NCBI GenBank assembly: GCA_910579125.1
Contig: CAJTTH010000026.1
Coordinates: 1-45,595 of the forward strand
Length of the DNA stretch: 45,595 bases
Origin: an uncultured Oscillospiraceae bacterium
Lineage (GTDB): Bacteria > Bacillota > Clostridia > Oscillospirales > Ruminococcaceae
Direction of reading: 5' to 3'
Position numbers and translations under genes: made by a program. The number at the start of each line of letters is the position of its first letter. Position 1 is the stretch's first letter. This document shows, in pieces, positions 33,223 to 41,218 of this stretch. The notes under the pieces were generated by a model. It was not told where the DNA came from. It worked only from the letters and a program-made list of their open reading frames with translations, and ran no database searches.

Positions 33223-33513
33223 ATGGATGGAATGACACCGGAAACTATGAAGATTTTGGCGAACGCTATCGTTCTCGGAGCTTCGGCGCTCGGCGCGGGC
33301 ACCGCGATGATCGCGGGTCTCGGCCCCGGTATAGGCGAGGGTTTCTGCGGCGGCAAGGCAGTTGAGGCTATCGGCAGACAGCCCGAGGCGTCCGGCGCTA
33401 TCACAAGAACTATGATCATAGGCGACGCGCTTGCCGAGACCACAGGTCTGTACGCGCTGGTTATCGCTCTGCTTCTCATGTATGCTAACCCGCTGCTCGG
33501 TAAGCTTATGTAA
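33223..33513 (+). CDS. atpE: F-type ATP synthase subunit c, Na+-type site with two carboxylates
   Basis: 96 residues forming a helical hairpin. Aligned by eye with the Ilyobacter tartaricus c subunit, the ion site is E39 (Gln32 there), E72 (Glu65), T73 (Ser66) and Y77 (Tyr70): AGLGPGIGEGF and ALAETTGLY. The E72-T73-Y77 set indicates Na+ coupling, and the extra carboxylate at E39 is the variant described for Fusobacterium nucleatum. The loop is GRQPEASG. GGAGG at 33211-33215 precedes the ATG. Confidence 0.95.
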   Translation: MDGMTPETMKILANAIVLGASALGAGTAMIAGLGPGIGEGFCGGKAVEAIGRQPEASGAITRTMIIGDALAETTGLYALVIALLLMYANPLLGKLM

Positions 33514-33555
33514 CAGCCGATACGACGAGTTTAGTTTGAGAGGAGAGGAGCGAAT

Positions 33556-34122
33556 ATGCTGAATATACTCGGCGTAATGGCGGAGTCGTCAACGGAATCG
33601 GTCGAAGCTGCGGCAGGTAATACGTTCTTGGATCTCGTTTCCATTGACCCCGGCACAATAGTGTTTACGCTGATAAATACGCTCATAATTTTCCTGATCT
33701 TCAGAATTTTCCTGTACAAACCGGTATGCAATATCCTTGAAAAACGCAGGGAGATGGCTGCCGCCGAGATCGCCGACGCGCAAAAGGCGAAAGAGGCTGC
33801 CGAAAAGGCGGAGCAGGAATACACCGCGCGTCTTGCCGACGCCAAGAACGAGGCTGCCGAGATTGTAAAACAGGCGACCTTGAGGGCGCAGAAGCGCGAG
33901 GAGGAGATCGTTACCGAGGCCAATCAAAAGGCTGCGGAGATCCGCGCAAAGGCGGAGGAGAACATAGAGCGTGACAAACAGCGCGCCAAAAACGAGATCA
34001 AGGATGAGATATCCGAGATCGTTGTTATGGCGGCAAGCAAGGTCGTTGAGAAAGAAATTTCCGCAAAGGACAACGAGGATATCATTTCCAAATTCCTGAG
34101 CGAGGTCGGCGCGGCAGAATGA
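33556..34122 (+). CDS. atpF: F-type ATP synthase subunit b
   Basis: 188 residues: one membrane helix (~33-55, IVFTLINTLIIFLIFRIFLY) followed by KPVCNILEKRREM and a long charged coiled coil to ~170. It is the peripheral stalk, which dimerises and contacts delta at its C-terminus. It starts at ATG 33556 with GAGAGGAG upstream. It is slightly longer than usual because of a ~25-residue N-terminal extension. Confidence 0.93.
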   Translation: MLNILGVMAESSTESVEAAAGNTFLDLVSIDPGTIVFTLINTLIIFLIFRIFLYKPVCNILEKRREMAAAEIADAQKAKEAAEKAEQEYTARLADAKNEAAEIVKQATLRAQKREEEIVTEANQKAAEIRAKAEENIERDKQRAKNEIKDEISEIVVMAASKVVEKEISAKDNEDIISKFLSEVGAAE

Positions 34123-34155
34123 CCGCCTGCCCCATAAACGTAGGAGGAAATTTTT

Positions 34156-34707
34156 ATGAACGACAAGGCTGAAAAGGTATACGGCGAGGCGTTCTTTGAG
34201 CTGTGCGAGGAGCAGAACGAAAGCGGACTGAAGGGCATTCTGGGCGAGCTGGAAGAGCTTGCGGGAGTGTTTGAGGGCGCGCCCGAGTTTGTAAAGCTGA
34301 TGGGTACGCCGACGATATCCGCTGAGGAAAAGCTCTCGCTGTGCAAGGACATAATCAAGACGGGCGGCGTTTCCGAGCTTGTCGGAAATTTGCTGTGCGT
34401 TCTGGCGGAAAGAGGACGTATAAACTGCTTTTCGGGGATTGTAAAGGTCTTTAAGGAGCGTTACAACGAAAAGTTCAAGCTGGCGGAGATAACCGTCACG
34501 ACCTCCGCACCGCTGTCCGACAAGGTCAAGGAGCAGATCGCGGAAAAAATGTCGAAGATAATCGGAAAGACCGTTACGATCAACGAAAAGGTTGAGCAGG
34601 GCATTATCGGCGGCATAATTATAGACTACGGCAGCAAGCGCTATGACGGAAGCGTCAGAGCAAGGCTTGGCGCACTCAGGGACGAGCTCGGCTCGGTGAT
34701 CGCCTGA
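34156..34707 (+). CDS. atpH: F-type ATP synthase subunit delta
   Basis: 183 residues. The N-terminal helical bundle (AEKVYGEAFFELCEEQ, FVKLMGTPTISAEEKLSL) binds the top of F1. The C-terminal part holds the family signature VEQGIIGGIIIDYGSKRYDGSV near 145-166. It links the b stalk to the alpha3beta3 head. GGAGG at 34142-34146 precedes ATG 34156. Confidence 0.94.
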   Translation: MNDKAEKVYGEAFFELCEEQNESGLKGILGELEELAGVFEGAPEFVKLMGTPTISAEEKLSLCKDIIKTGGVSELVGNLLCVLAERGRINCFSGIVKVFKERYNEKFKLAEITVTTSAPLSDKVKEQIAEKMSKIIGKTVTINEKVEQGIIGGIIIDYGSKRYDGSVRARLGALRDELGSVIA

Positions 34708-34749
34708 GTTTGAACGCCTGCAAAATTCGCTAAGAAAGGGATGTATGTA

Positions 34750-36258
34750 ATGGATTTACGCCCCGATGAAATAACGGGTCTGATAAAGGACCGCATTAAG
34801 AACTACAACGCAAAGATCCAGCTCGGCGACGTCGGCACGGTTGTTACCGTCGGCGACGGTATCGTCCGTATCCACGGCTTGGAAAAGTGTATGCTTAACG
34901 AGCTGCTGGAGTTTGAGAACGGCGTGCGCTGCATGGCGCTCAACCTCGAGCAGGATTTCGTTGGTGCGGTTATGTTGGGCTCGGACGCGGGCATTAAAGA
35001 GGGCGACAGCGTAAAGCGCACGGGCAGCATCGTGTCCGTTCCCGTCGGAGAAGAGCTTCTCGGACGCGTTGTAAACTCCCTCGGACAGCCGCTTGACGGC
35101 AAGGGCAATATCCTCTCCAAGGAGACCCGCCCGATTGAGAAGATCGCCTCGGGTATTATCACGAGAGAGCCTGTAAACGTTCCGCTGCAAACCGGTATCA
35201 AGGCTATCGACTCTATGATCCCGATAGGCAGAGGTCAGCGTGAGCTTATTATCGGCGACAGACAGACGGGTAAGACCGCTATCGCCATTGATACTATCAT
35301 TAACCAAAAGGGCAAGGATGTTATCTGCATTTACGTCGCTATCGGTCAGAAGAACTCCACCGTTGCGAACGTAGTTGAAACGCTCACCAAGAACGGCGCT
35401 ATGGACTACTCGATAGTAGTATCCTCTACCGCCTCGGAGCTTGCGCCCTTGCAGTATATTGCGCCCTATTCGGGCTGCACAATGGGCGAGTACTTTATGG
35501 AAAAGGGCAAGGACGTGCTCATAGTTTACGATGATCTGTCAAAGCACGCGGTTGCTTACCGTGCGCTGTCCTTGCTGCTTAAGCGCCCGCCGGGACGTGA
35601 GGCGTACCCGGGCGATGTATTCTATCTGCATTCGAGACTGCTCGAGCGTGCCGCGCGTCTTAACAAGGACTACGGCGGAGGCTCGCTTACCGCGCTGCCG
35701 ATTATCGAAACACAGGCGGGCGACGTTTCGGCGTATATCCCGACCAACGTTATCTCGATCACCGACGGTCAGATATTCCTTGAAACGGAGCTGTTCAACT
35801 CGGGCGTTCGTCCCGCGGTAAACCCCGGTATCTCGGTATCCCGTGTCGGCGGTAACGCGCAGATCAAGGCAATGAAGAAGGTTTCGGGTACTTTGAAGCT
35901 CGACTACTCGCAGTACCGTGAGCTGCAGTCGTTCTCGCAGTTCGGCTCCGATTTGGATAAGGACACCAAGGACAGACTTGCAAAGGGTGAGCGTATCGTT
36001 GAGGTGCTCAAGCAAGATCAGAATTCTCCGCTTGAGGTCGAGGAACAGGTCGTTATCATTTACGCGGTAATCAACAATTATCTCGCGACCATTCCCGTTG
36101 AGAAGATCAAGCAGTACCAGAAGGATCTTATCGAGGAGCTGAAGACGAACAATCCGAGTATCCTCGAGGGCATCAGAAACGACAAGGTGATCTCCCCCGA
36201 GAACGAGGAGTCGCTCAAGGCGGCTCTCGAGAGCTTCGCGGCTACCTATACGGGCTGA
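34750..36258 (+). CDS. atpA: F-type ATP synthase subunit alpha
   Basis: 502 residues from ATG 34750. I prefer this to ATG 34741, because GAAAGGG at 34733-34739 is too close to the latter and the family starts near MDLRPDEITGLIK. The P-loop is GDRQTGKTA (~169-177), YCIYVAIGQK-like VICIYVAIGQKNSTVA follows, and the arginine finger region is SVSRVGGNAQ. It is the non-catalytic nucleotide-binding subunit of F1. The RPPGREAYPGDVFYLHSRLLERAA block is fully conserved (partly quoted: GREAYPGDVFYLHSRL). Confidence 0.96.
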   Translation: MDLRPDEITGLIKDRIKNYNAKIQLGDVGTVVTVGDGIVRIHGLEKCMLNELLEFENGVRCMALNLEQDFVGAVMLGSDAGIKEGDSVKRTGSIVSVPVGEELLGRVVNSLGQPLDGKGNILSKETRPIEKIASGIITREPVNVPLQTGIKAIDSMIPIGRGQRELIIGDRQTGKTAIAIDTIINQKGKDVICIYVAIGQKNSTVANVVETLTKNGAMDYSIVVSSTASELAPLQYIAPYSGCTMGEYFMEKGKDVLIVYDDLSKHAVAYRALSLLLKRPPGREAYPGDVFYLHSRLLERAARLNKDYGGGSLTALPIIETQAGDVSAYIPTNVISITDGQIFLETELFNSGVRPAVNPGISVSRVGGNAQIKAMKKVSGTLKLDYSQYRELQSFSQFGSDLDKDTKDRLAKGERIVEVLKQDQNSPLEVEEQVVIIYAVINNYLATIPVEKIKQYQKDLIEELKTNNPSILEGIRNDKVISPENEESLKAALESFAATYTG

Positions 36259-36290
36259 TTTCCGTAAGGTTTTCCGAAAGGAGTTTAATT

Positions 36291-36416
36291 ATGAAACAGG
36301 CTTCCTTTGTATTGAGCATAGTAGCTACGACTATCGCCGTTTTTGCAGCGGTGGCGGTGGCTTGGCTGTACATTGAAAAGAAAGTTAAATATATCACCAC
36401 AGACGACAACATCTGA
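36291..36416 (+). CDS. 41-residue single-pass membrane microprotein inside the atp operon
   Basis: MKQASFVLSIVATTIAVFAA opens a 41-codon frame with a perfect AAAGGAG at 36278-36284, ideally spaced before ATG 36291. It has one membrane helix (~6-28), then a cytosolic basic patch (EKKVKY) and an acidic end (TTDDNI). It lies between atpA and atpG, where a standard operon has nothing. Position, ribosome site and a complete helix argue that it is real. It could be an assembly or regulatory subunit of the ATP synthase, but I know no named family for it. Confidence 0.75.
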   Translation: MKQASFVLSIVATTIAVFAAVAVAWLYIEKKVKYITTDDNI

Positions 36417-36446
36417 TGACGTGAAATACTTTTTGGGGGTGATATT

Positions 36447-37298
36447 ATAGCCAGTGGTAATATGAAAGCCATAAAGCGCCGTATCCGTTCCGTCGGCTCG
36501 ACCCGACAGATAACCAAGGCTATGGAGCTTGTGGCGTCGAGTAAGCTTCGCAAGGCGAAAAGCCGCGCGGAGCAGGCGCGTCCCTATTTTAACGAGCTTT
36601 ATAAGACTATGTGCGAGATAGCGTCGGCGAACACCGATTTCTCCACCATCTATACGATAAAGCGCGAGGTAAAGCATAGGCTGTTTATCGTTGTCGCGGG
36701 CGACAGAGGACTTGCGGGAGGGTACAATTCCAACGTTCTCAAAATGGCTGCGGCGGCGCATAAGGACGACGTGGAAAAGCCGAAAATAATTGCGATCGGA
36801 AAAAAGGCGGGCGAGTATTTCGCAAAGCGCGACTATGACGTTGTGGCGTCTTACGCGAATATCGCGGAGGATATCAAGCCCAACACCGCACAGGATATCG
36901 CGGATATCGCGATAAATATGTTTGCGAACGGCGAGGTCGACGAGGTTTATGTGTTCTACACGATGTTCGTTTCGTCGATGTCACAGCAGCCCGAAAGTAT
37001 GCGTGTGCTCCCCATGGATACCGTGCAGCTTGAGGACTACGGCACAATGGAGTACGACCCCTCGCCCGAGGCGGTTTTCAACCGTATTGTGCCGCGTTTC
37101 ACTGCGAGCCTTATCCAATGCGCGGTAGTCGAGTCGTATGCCTCCGAGCAGGGCGCGCGCCGCACAGCAATGGAGAACGCGACCGACAACGCCGACGCGA
37201 TGACGGAAAATCTGTCGCTGCTGTACAACAGAGCGCGTCAGGCAAGCATTACAACGGAAATTATCGACATTGTTTCGGGCGCTTCGGCTCAGGAATAA
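36447..37298 (+). CDS. atpG: F-type ATP synthase subunit gamma, probable ATA start
   Basis: 283 residues if it begins at the ATA codon 36447, 278 from the first ATG (36462). The frame upstream of the ATG reads ATA-GCC-AGT-GGT-AAT-ATG, giving (M)ASGNMKAIKRRI, which is how gamma subunits normally begin. The GGGGGTGAT ribosome site (36435-36443) is 7 nt from the ATA but too far from the ATG. The protein has both conserved helices (STRQITKAMELVASSKLRKA; IQCAVVESYASEQGARR). It is the central rotor shaft. A sequencing error (ATG read as ATA) is the main alternative. Confidence 0.9.
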   Translation: MASGNMKAIKRRIRSVGSTRQITKAMELVASSKLRKAKSRAEQARPYFNELYKTMCEIASANTDFSTIYTIKREVKHRLFIVVAGDRGLAGGYNSNVLKMAAAAHKDDVEKPKIIAIGKKAGEYFAKRDYDVVASYANIAEDIKPNTAQDIADIAINMFANGEVDEVYVFYTMFVSSMSQQPESMRVLPMDTVQLEDYGTMEYDPSPEAVFNRIVPRFTASLIQCAVVESYASEQGARRTAMENATDNADAMTENLSLLYNRARQASITTEIIDIVSGASAQE

Positions 37299-37355
37299 CG
37301 CCGGTATGACAAACGGTTATTTAGCAATTCCTATTAAGAAAGGAAAAGTTATAAA

Positions 37356-38753
37356 ATGACAAATCAGAACAAAGGCACGATAGTCCAGGTTATCGGCGCG
37401 GTTTTGGATATCCGGTTCGCGCCCGAAAATCTGCCCGATCTGCTTAATGCTATCGAGATCGACAACAACGGTACAAAGCTCGTTGTCGAGGTAGCGCAGC
37501 ATATCGGCGACGATCTTGTCCGCTGCATCGCAATGGGCAGTACGGACGGACTTGTCCGCGGTATGGAGGCAGTCGACACGGGAGCGTCGATCAAGGTTCC
37601 CGTCGGCGAGCAGACGCTTGGACGTATCTTCAACCTCCTGGGCGAAGCGGTCGACAATAAGCCGCAGCCCGAAACGGAGGAAAAGTGGGAAATTCACCGT
37701 CCCGCTCCCACGTTCGAGGAGCAGGACGCTTCAAACGAAGTCCTTGAGACGGGAATCAAGGTCGTAGACCTTATCTGTCCCTACCTTAAGGGCGGTAAGA
37801 TCGGTCTTTTTGGCGGAGCGGGTGTTGGCAAGACGGTACTTATTCAGGAGCTTATCAACAACGTCGCAAAGCAGCACGGCGGTATTTCTGTATTTACGGG
37901 CGTTGGTGAACGTACCCGTGAGGGTAACGACCTCTACCGCGAAATGTCGGAGTCGGGCGTTATCAACAAGACGGCTCTCGTATACGGACAGATGAACGAG
38001 CCGCCCGGAGCGAGAATGAGAGTTGCGCTGTCGGGTCTGACCATGGCGGAGTATTTCCGCGATAAAATGGGACAGGACGTACTGTTGTTTATCGACAATA
38101 TCTTCCGTTTCACGCAGGCAGGCTCGGAGGTTTCCGCGCTGCTCGGACGTATGCCGTCCGCCGTTGGTTATCAGCCGACGCTGGCAACGGAAATGGGCGC
38201 TCTTCAGGAGCGTATCACGTCCACGAAGAAAGGCTCTATCACGTCCGTTCAGGCGGTATACGTACCTGCCGACGACTTGACCGACCCCGCGCCCGCGACG
38301 ACGTTCGCGCACTTGGACGCTACGACGGTATTGTCGCGTGACATCGCGTCAATGGGTATCTATCCTGCGGTCGACCCGTTGGAGTCCACCTCGAGAATAC
38401 TCGCGCCCGACATTGTCGGACAGGAGCACTACGAGGTAGCGCGCGCGGTTCAGGCGATCTTGCAGCGTTATAACGAGCTTCAGGACATTATCGCGATCCT
38501 CGGTATGGACGAGTTGTCCGACGAGGATAAGCTGACGGTTTCCCGCGCGAGAAAAATTCAGCGTTTCCTGTCGCAGCCGTTCTCCGTTGCGGAGCAGTTT
38601 ACGGGCTTCGAGGGCAAATACGTTCCTCTTAAAGAGACTATCCGCGGCTTTAAGGAGATCATCGAGGGCAAGCACGACGACCTGCCCGAGTCGGCATTCC
38701 TCTTTGTCGGCACGATCGACGAGGCTGTCGAAAAGGCTAAAAAGGGCGGCTGA
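37356..38753 (+). CDS. atpD: F-type ATP synthase subunit beta
   Basis: 465 residues. Walker A GGAGVGKT (153-160), catalytic glutamate in GERTREGNDL, Walker B VLLFIDNIFRF, and the DELSDED loop near residue ~390. PSAVGYQPTLATEMG is the family signature. It is the catalytic subunit, hydrolysing or making ATP at three sites. AAAGGAAAAG precedes ATG 37356. Confidence 0.97.
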   Translation: MTNQNKGTIVQVIGAVLDIRFAPENLPDLLNAIEIDNNGTKLVVEVAQHIGDDLVRCIAMGSTDGLVRGMEAVDTGASIKVPVGEQTLGRIFNLLGEAVDNKPQPETEEKWEIHRPAPTFEEQDASNEVLETGIKVVDLICPYLKGGKIGLFGGAGVGKTVLIQELINNVAKQHGGISVFTGVGERTREGNDLYREMSESGVINKTALVYGQMNEPPGARMRVALSGLTMAEYFRDKMGQDVLLFIDNIFRFTQAGSEVSALLGRMPSAVGYQPTLATEMGALQERITSTKKGSITSVQAVYVPADDLTDPAPATTFAHLDATTVLSRDIASMGIYPAVDPLESTSRILAPDIVGQEHYEVARAVQAILQRYNELQDIIAILGMDELSDEDKLTVSRARKIQRFLSQPFSVAEQFTGFEGKYVPLKETIRGFKEIIEGKHDDLPESAFLFVGTIDEAVEKAKKGG

Positions 38754-38780
38754 TAAAGCGCCTGTTGAAAGGATATTCAG

Positions 38781-39182
38781 ATGACACCGTTCAGATTACA
38801 AATTATCACGCCGGAAAAGACCGTTTTTGACGGCGAGACCGAGCAAGTCATTGTCCGTACAACAGTCGGCGACGTCGGCATTTTGAAAGGGCATGAGCCG
38901 TACTGCGCAGCGCTCGGGATCGGTCAGATGCGGATCATGAAGGACGGCGAGTTCCGTCGGGCGGCAACGTCGGGCGGCATTATAAAGGTGTCAAAGGAAA
39001 TGACGACGATACTTGTGCAGACCTGCGAATGGTCGGACGAGATCGACGTGGAGCGCGCGAATGCCGCAAAGGCGGCAGCGGAGGAGCGAATAAAGGCGGC
39101 GAAGAGCGACAAGGATCTGCTGCTTGCCGACGCGAAGCTCAAGCGTGCTCTCAACCGAATTGATACCTCGAATTTTAAGTAA
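38781..39182 (+). CDS. atpC: F-type ATP synthase subunit epsilon
   Basis: 133 residues. An N-terminal beta sandwich (FRLQIITPEKTVFDGETEQV, VGDVGILKGHEPYCAALG) is followed by a C-terminal helical hairpin (ERANAAKAAAEERIKAAKSD). It rotates with gamma, and its helices can brake ATP hydrolysis. It is the last gene of the cluster, followed by a strong terminator. Confidence 0.95.
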   Translation: MTPFRLQIITPEKTVFDGETEQVIVRTTVGDVGILKGHEPYCAALGIGQMRIMKDGEFRRAATSGGIIKVSKEMTTILVQTCEWSDEIDVERANAAKAAAEERIKAAKSDKDLLLADAKLKRALNRIDTSNFK

Positions 39183-39185
39183 ACC

Positions 39186-39219
39186 AAAAATTGCGGCAGC
39201 GTTTGTTGCCGCAATTTTT
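39186..39219 (+). terminator. Terminator of the atp operon
   Basis: 13-bp perfect stem AAAAATTGCGGCA / TGCCGCAATTTTT with an 8-nt loop. Confidence 0.93.
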
Positions 39220-39230
39220 ATGACATAAGG

Positions 39231-39262
39231 CAAAAGCGGAGAACGTGTGCTCTCCGCTTTGT
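39231..39262 (-). terminator. Terminator of the bile salt hydrolase gene
   Basis: Minus strand AAAGCGGAGA / TCTCCGCTTT stem (39233-39260) followed by TTGCC; it ends just beyond the gene's stop. Confidence 0.8.
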
Positions 39263-39263
39263 G

Positions 39264-40238
39264 TTAATTCTGCCACATTATCTGCTCCGTGTCGATAGGC
39301 GTATAGCATATCAGTCTGCCGGAGTTTAAATTCTCGCGGTGCATATCTACAGCGATTATCCGATGATTGTCGTAGGTGGTGTAGTAATATATTCCCTTGT
39401 CGCAATTGCAGCAGCACGTGTAGCGCGTCACCTGATACTTGCCGTCGGCAAGCTCACAGCAGCCGCGTTGGTTCTCAACGGAGCCGAGTATGTGAAAAAA
39501 CTGCGAAACGCACTCGTTCTCCGAATCGCCGCACTTGGAATTGCATTTGATAAACGCCGCGCGTACAAATCTCGACTCCGACGATAGGTCGCCCGGAAGT
39601 CCTATCGCGCCCATTCCGCGGCTGTACGGTTTTAGCGGCAGACTTCCGCAGAAGTTATTTGTCGGCTCTTTGCAGGAGAGCCCCATATAATTGTTCAATT
39701 GGAGCAACTGCTGTGGAAATTCGGGATTGTTTGTGAGAACGCCCGCGGGATCATCGTAAACGTGCATACCGCTTGCCGTTGATTCAACAACTATCGAGCC
39801 GCTTTTATCCGAAATAATCCAATGCAGCTCCGCGACGGGATATTTGTCGGAAAACGCGCTGTTGACGAGGTTGATCTCTTTAAGCAGCTCACGCGCCTCA
39901 TCAAGATTACGGCACTGTCCGACCACGAACGGTATAAACTCGTGAGGCGGCAAATTGTACGCACCGTCGACAGGCTCGCCATAACACGCGTTCCCGACGA
40001 AATTAAGCCCAGCCATTCCGAGTCCCTTTTCGTTTACGCAGTCATAGTACAATGGGTAGTTGGCTGCCACATGCGCCATTCCGATCATTGCGTAATGCTC
40101 CGGGCTGCTGCCCGCGCCGCCGAAGTCAAAGTAATAGCAGCGCGGCGTTATCACAATTTTGTCTCCGTATGAAAAATCGTAATCAAGCGTTCGCCCGAAA
40201 TAATAGTCCTTTTTCGCAAAGCCGACAGCCGTACACAT
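39264..40238 (-). CDS. Conjugated bile salt hydrolase (choloylglycine hydrolase family)
   Basis: 324 residues from ATG 40238 (AGGAGG at 40247-40252); a TTG at 40244 would put residues before the essential Cys. Ntn-hydrolase residues fit: C2 (nucleophile after Met removal), R16, D19, N79, N170 and R223. Similarity to Clostridium perfringens CBAH is clear at CVNEKGLGMAGLNF, IGLPGDLSSESRF and KGIYYYTTYDN. It cleaves glycine or taurine from bile salts. It lacks a signal peptide, so it is cytosolic. Unusually Cys-rich C-terminal loop (YTCCCNCDKG). Confidence 0.93.
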   Translation of the reverse strand: MCTAVGFAKKDYYFGRTLDYDFSYGDKIVITPRCYYFDFGGAGSSPEHYAMIGMAHVAANYPLYYDCVNEKGLGMAGLNFVGNACYGEPVDGAYNLPPHEFIPFVVGQCRNLDEARELLKEINLVNSAFSDKYPVAELHWIISDKSGSIVVESTASGMHVYDDPAGVLTNNPEFPQQLLQLNNYMGLSCKEPTNNFCGSLPLKPYSRGMGAIGLPGDLSSESRFVRAAFIKCNSKCGDSENECVSQFFHILGSVENQRGCCELADGKYQVTRYTCCCNCDKGIYYYTTYDNHRIIAVDMHRENLNSGRLICYTPIDTEQIMWQN

Positions 40239-40310
40239 GGTCAATCCTCCTGAATAAAAAGTATTCTGCCTTATATTCTGCTGTCACAAGCGGGAAAATA
40301 TTCGGGTGAT

Positions 40311-40332
40311 TTTAAAAAAGGCAGATGCCTTT
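40311..40332 (-). terminator. Terminator of the minus-strand noncoding RNA
   Basis: Minus strand AAAGGC-ATCT-GCCTTT followed by TTT. The flanks carry a direct repeat CGAATATTTTC on both sides of the hairpin. Confidence 0.82.
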
Positions 40333-40747
40333 GAAAATATTCGTACTCCGTTCCATATCGAGTATGCGGCATCAGGATTGAGCGCGGCAGGGTATTCCGC
40401 GGGTCGGCGGCTGTCCGCCTGAAACCGGCTTGAATACACTCCCGTGTGGTATCCTCCCGACGGCATGGCAGCCGGGATATTGCACGGCATATCATTCGCA
40501 AGTGCGTATAATTGCCATGCGCGGAACGGAGCTTACTGAGAGAAAATGAATTAACAGTTCATTTTTTACCAATGTCTGCTTCTGAGGCAGTTGGGAATCG
40601 AACCCAATACATGATGAGACGGTCCTCATCTGTATTCCTTGGTGACCTCGGAAGTCCGAGACCTGTTGGTACAATCGGCAATGCGCTCACCTATCGGCAC
40701 GCAGCCTGCGGCTCCTCGCTCTTATAGTTCGGAAAACAGCCTTGTAC
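40312..40747 (-). ncRNA. Large structured noncoding RNA with tRNA T-arm mimic (raiA-like?)
   Basis: About 435 nt between a perfect promoter and an intrinsic terminator, without a coding frame. Dense stems are visible on the minus strand: CTCGG-ACTT-CCGAG (40645-40658), GATGAG/CTCATC (40613-40630), CTGC-CTCAGAA-GCAG (40576-40590), AAAATGAA/TTCATTTT (40546-40566), GGCGG/CCGCC and CGCGG/CCGCG nearer the 3' end. At 40591-40607 TTGGG-TTCGATT-CCCAA is an exact tRNA T-arm, but no matching acceptor, D or anticodon arms exist. RNase P, tmRNA, SRP and 6S hallmarks are absent. A raiA-motif RNA of Firmicutes is possible but unproven. Confidence 0.75.
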
Positions 40748-40753
40748 TCGTTT

Positions 40754-40782
40754 ATTATACTACTTTTTGGACTTTTAGTCAA
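40754..40782 (-). promoter_or_regulatory. Strong promoter of the noncoding RNA
   Basis: Minus strand TTGACT (40782-40777), 17-bp spacer, TATAAT (40759-40754). It is divergent from the tRNA-array promoter. Confidence 0.9.
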
Positions 40783-40806
40783 GTGCTAATTTTTTTTAAA
40801 AAGTAC

Positions 40807-40835
40807 TTGATTTTTTTGTGGACTTGTGATATAAT
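40807..40835 (+). promoter_or_regulatory. Promoter of the tRNA-Pro repeat array
   Basis: TTGATT (40807-40812), 17-bp spacer, TATAAT (40830-40835). Confidence 0.85.
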
Positions 40836-40956
40836 GGATAAGTAATGGGAAAGTACGATGCTACTGCGGTTTCGTTGAGCGGAAATTTTGGTCAAAAATT
40901 AGTTTGATCACATCTTTGACCGCCTATATCAAAATCGGGAGAAAATCTTATAAATT

Positions 40957-41020
40957 CGAGATGTGGCTCGGCTTGGTAGAGCGCTGCGTTCGGGAGCATA
41001 GAACCGTCGGAGCGCATTGC
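40957..41020 (+). pseudogene. tRNA-Pro 5'-half, copy 1
   Basis: It matches the true tRNA from acceptor strand (CGAGATG) through D arm (GCTCGGCTTGGTAGAGC) to the anticodon loop with CGG, then has no CGCAG to close the stem properly and no T arm. A CGCA 17 nt further on could close a much enlarged loop. Confidence 0.85.
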
Positions 41021-41154
41021 AGAGCCGTTTGCGGCATATTGCCTTTGACACTACATCGTCACGGCGGTTTTGTCGGACAGAAATCTCGGTCAAAAAATTG
41101 TTTGACCACATCTTTGACCACTTACACCAAAATCGGGTGAAAAAATTTTTAAAT

Positions 41155-41218
41155 CGAGGCGTGGCTCAGCTTGGTAGAGCGCTGCGTTCGGGAGCATAGA
41201 ACCGTCGGAGCGCATTGC
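41155..41218 (+). pseudogene. tRNA-Pro 5'-half, copy 2
   Basis: Same truncation as copy 1 with acceptor strand CGAGGCG and D arm GCTCAGCTTGGTAGAGC. The diverging 3' sequence is identical to copy 1, so the two arose by duplication after the break. Confidence 0.85.

Noticed and set aside
40574..40660. tRNA on the minus strand around the TTCGATT loop
   Set aside because: Only the T arm fits; the acceptor strand CTGCCTC has no partner GAGGCAG at the right distance and no D arm is present.
40312..40747. RNase P RNA or tmRNA
   Set aside because: The conserved RNase P cores and the tmRNA ends with acceptor pairing and tag frame are absent.
41017..41199. 60-codon frame ending RGVAQLGRALRSGA over the tRNA repeat
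   Set aside because: This peptide is the well-known artefact of translating a tRNA gene; the DNA is the tRNA-Pro repeat, not a coding gene.
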